NCBI RefSeq assembly: GCF_002007205.1
Contig: NZ_LAZS01000012.1
Span: forward strand, 248,001 to 312,000
Origin: Ensifer adhaerens
Lineage (GTDB): Bacteria; Pseudomonadota; Alphaproteobacteria; Rhizobiales; Rhizobiaceae
DNA length: 64,000 nucleotides
Reading direction: 5' to 3'
The position numbers and the translations under genes were made by a program. Below are positions 62,958 through 64,000 of this stretch, piece after piece. Within the stretch, counting starts at the first letter, position 1. Each line of letters starts with the position of its first letter. A model generated the notes under the pieces. It ran no database searches, had not been told where the DNA came from, and worked only from the letters and a program-made list of their open reading frames with translations.

Positions 62958-63971
62958 ATGTTGAAACTCACGAAACTGGCCCTGGGGCTTGCTCTGCCGC
63001 TCGTCTTGCTGACGGCAGGCCCGACGCTCGCGGAAATACGCGACCAGACGATCAAGTTCGCATCGGCCAACAACAAGGGTCACCCACAGGTGACAGGCAT
63101 GGAGAAGTTTGCCGAACTCGTGAAGGACAAGAGCGGCGGCAAGATCGAGGTCAAGCTCTTCCCCGGCGGCACGCTCGGCGGCGATGTCCAGACCGTCTCT
63201 GCGCTGCAGGGCGGAGTCATCGAAATGACGGTGCTGAACGCCGGCATCCTTGCCAACAACGTCAAGCAGTTCGGCGCCGTCGACCTTCCCTTCCTCTTCG
63301 ACAGCGGTGCCGAGGCGGACAAGGTGATGGACGGCGCCTTCGGTGACAGCCTCCTCAAGCTGTTGCCTGATACCGGCCTTGTCGGCCTCGGCTACTGGGA
63401 GCTCGGCTTCCGTAATCTCACCAACAACCGCCATCCGGTGACGAAGCTTGAGGACATCAAGGGCCTGAAGATCCGCACGATCCAGTCCCCGATCCCGATC
63501 GAGCTCTTCAACACGCTCGGCGCGAACGCCGTGCCGCTGCCCTATACCGAACTCTATACGGCGCTCGAGACCGGAACGGTCGACGGCCAGGAAAACCCCG
63601 CCGCGAACATCCTGAACGCCAAGTTCTACGAAGTGCAGAAGTACATGACGCTGACCCGCCACCAGTACAATCCGCAGATCGTGCTCGTCAGCAAGAAGTT
63701 CTGGGATGGCCTGAACGACGAGGAGAAGACCGTGCTGCAGACGGCGGCGACCGAAGCGCGTGACTATCAGCGCAAGGTTTCGCGCGAAGCGGACGCGGCA
63801 GCCCTTGAGGAAATCCGCAAGACCGGCATGGAAGTCAGCGAATTCAGCCCCGAGGAGACACAGAAGCTGCGTGATGCCGTCAAGCCGGTGATCGAGAAGT
63901 TCAGCGCCGAGATCGGCACGGAGACGGTGCAGGCGCTGTTTAAGGAGATCGGCGCCGCCCGCGGCCAGTAA
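62958..63971 (+). CDS. TRAP transporter periplasmic binding protein (DctP)
   Basis: Secreted receptor of 337 residues. Signal peptide 1-25 (LALGLALPLVLLTAGPTLA). The ligand Arg is in LKIRTIQSP near residue 174, which forms the salt bridge with substrate carboxylate in DctP proteins, and NAVPLPYTELYTALETGTVDGQENP is the family signature. GGGAGGAG precedes the ATG. Likely ligand: a carboxylic acid such as a sugar acid or a hydroxyacid. It is the last gene seen; downstream catabolic genes, if any, are outside the window. Confidence 0.95.
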   Translation: MLKLTKLALGLALPLVLLTAGPTLAEIRDQTIKFASANNKGHPQVTGMEKFAELVKDKSGGKIEVKLFPGGTLGGDVQTVSALQGGVIEMTVLNAGILANNVKQFGAVDLPFLFDSGAEADKVMDGAFGDSLLKLLPDTGLVGLGYWELGFRNLTNNRHPVTKLEDIKGLKIRTIQSPIPIELFNTLGANAVPLPYTELYTALETGTVDGQENPAANILNAKFYEVQKYMTLTRHQYNPQIVLVSKKFWDGLNDEEKTVLQTAATEARDYQRKVSREADAAALEEIRKTGMEVSEFSPEETQKLRDAVKPVIEKFSAEIGTETVQALFKEIGAARGQ

Positions 63972-64000
63972 CAGCGCGAAGACTCGGCCCGCCCGCAAGG

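Noticed and set aside
1-64000. CRISPR arrays, rRNA, complete insertion sequences, replication origin
   Set aside because: No regularly spaced repeats, no rRNA-like sequence, no transposase with flanking inverted repeats and no repABC-like genes were seen in the window.

Overview
The window is about 61-62% GC and reads as an accessory replicon (chromid or megaplasmid) of a rhizobial alphaproteobacterium, most like Sinorhizobium/Ensifer or Rhizobium. That placement is inferred from gene content: many complete solute-uptake systems, each with its own regulator and catabolic enzymes, tight ATGA-type gene overlaps, stable hairpins between cistrons, and a TetR/LysR/GntR/LacI/AraC regulator beside almost every operon. 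I see no rRNA, no complete tRNA, no CRISPR array, no replication genes and no intact insertion sequence.

Layout from left to right. 1-2621: 3' part of a peptide-type ABC transporter operon. 3247-5391: two convergent LysR regulators. 5570-11684: a 2-hydroxyacid dehydrogenase, an RraA-like aldolase, a TctCBA transporter, a strong terminator, then an FMN hydroxyacid oxidase. 11865-12389: an RHH/ParE toxin-antitoxin pair whose antitoxin is frameshifted. 13367-18429: a four-carbon acid-sugar kinase and its GntR regulator, convergent with an iron alcohol dehydrogenase, a PdxA2-like dehydrogenase and a sialidase-fold protein. 18663-25532: an EamA permease, a second complete peptide-type ABC transporter and a DapA/NanA-family lyase. 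25548-32938: a LacI regulator with a perfect 14-bp operator, divergent from a Gfo/Idh/MocA dehydrogenase, a TIM-barrel isomerase and a CUT1 sugar ABC transporter. 33174-36047: a copper-handling set (DUF2946-like, YcnI/DUF1775, CopC-CopD fusion). 36075-37782: a broken HicB, a small membrane protein and a TetR regulator. 37814-45435: an AraC regulator divergent from two sugar isomerases/epimerases and a CUT2 ABC transporter. 45739-50313: a cold-shock protein, a small membrane protein with an apparent AUU start, and a large SAM-cyclase-ATPase-TPR signalling protein. 50506-54300: a secreted diheme protein, a secreted NTF2-fold protein and a thermolysin-like metalloprotease. 54668-59432: a four-gene SGNH/MBOAT/ACP/FkbH operon. 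60112-63971: a TetR regulator and a complete TRAP transporter.

Most of the window works by one scheme: a periplasmic binding protein captures an organic acid, peptide or sugar, a permease imports it, and adjacent dehydrogenases, isomerases, kinases or aldolases feed it into central metabolism under a local repressor or activator.

The main exception, and the best candidate for an undescribed system, is 54668-59432. Its four tightly spaced genes match the logic of the Gram-positive Dlt pathway (activating enzyme, carrier protein, MBOAT, SGNH protein). Here the D-alanine ligase is replaced by an FkbH-type enzyme, a family known to load glycerate-derived C3 units onto carrier proteins. I infer a system that exports a glyceryl or similar acyl group onto an envelope or extracellular glycan.
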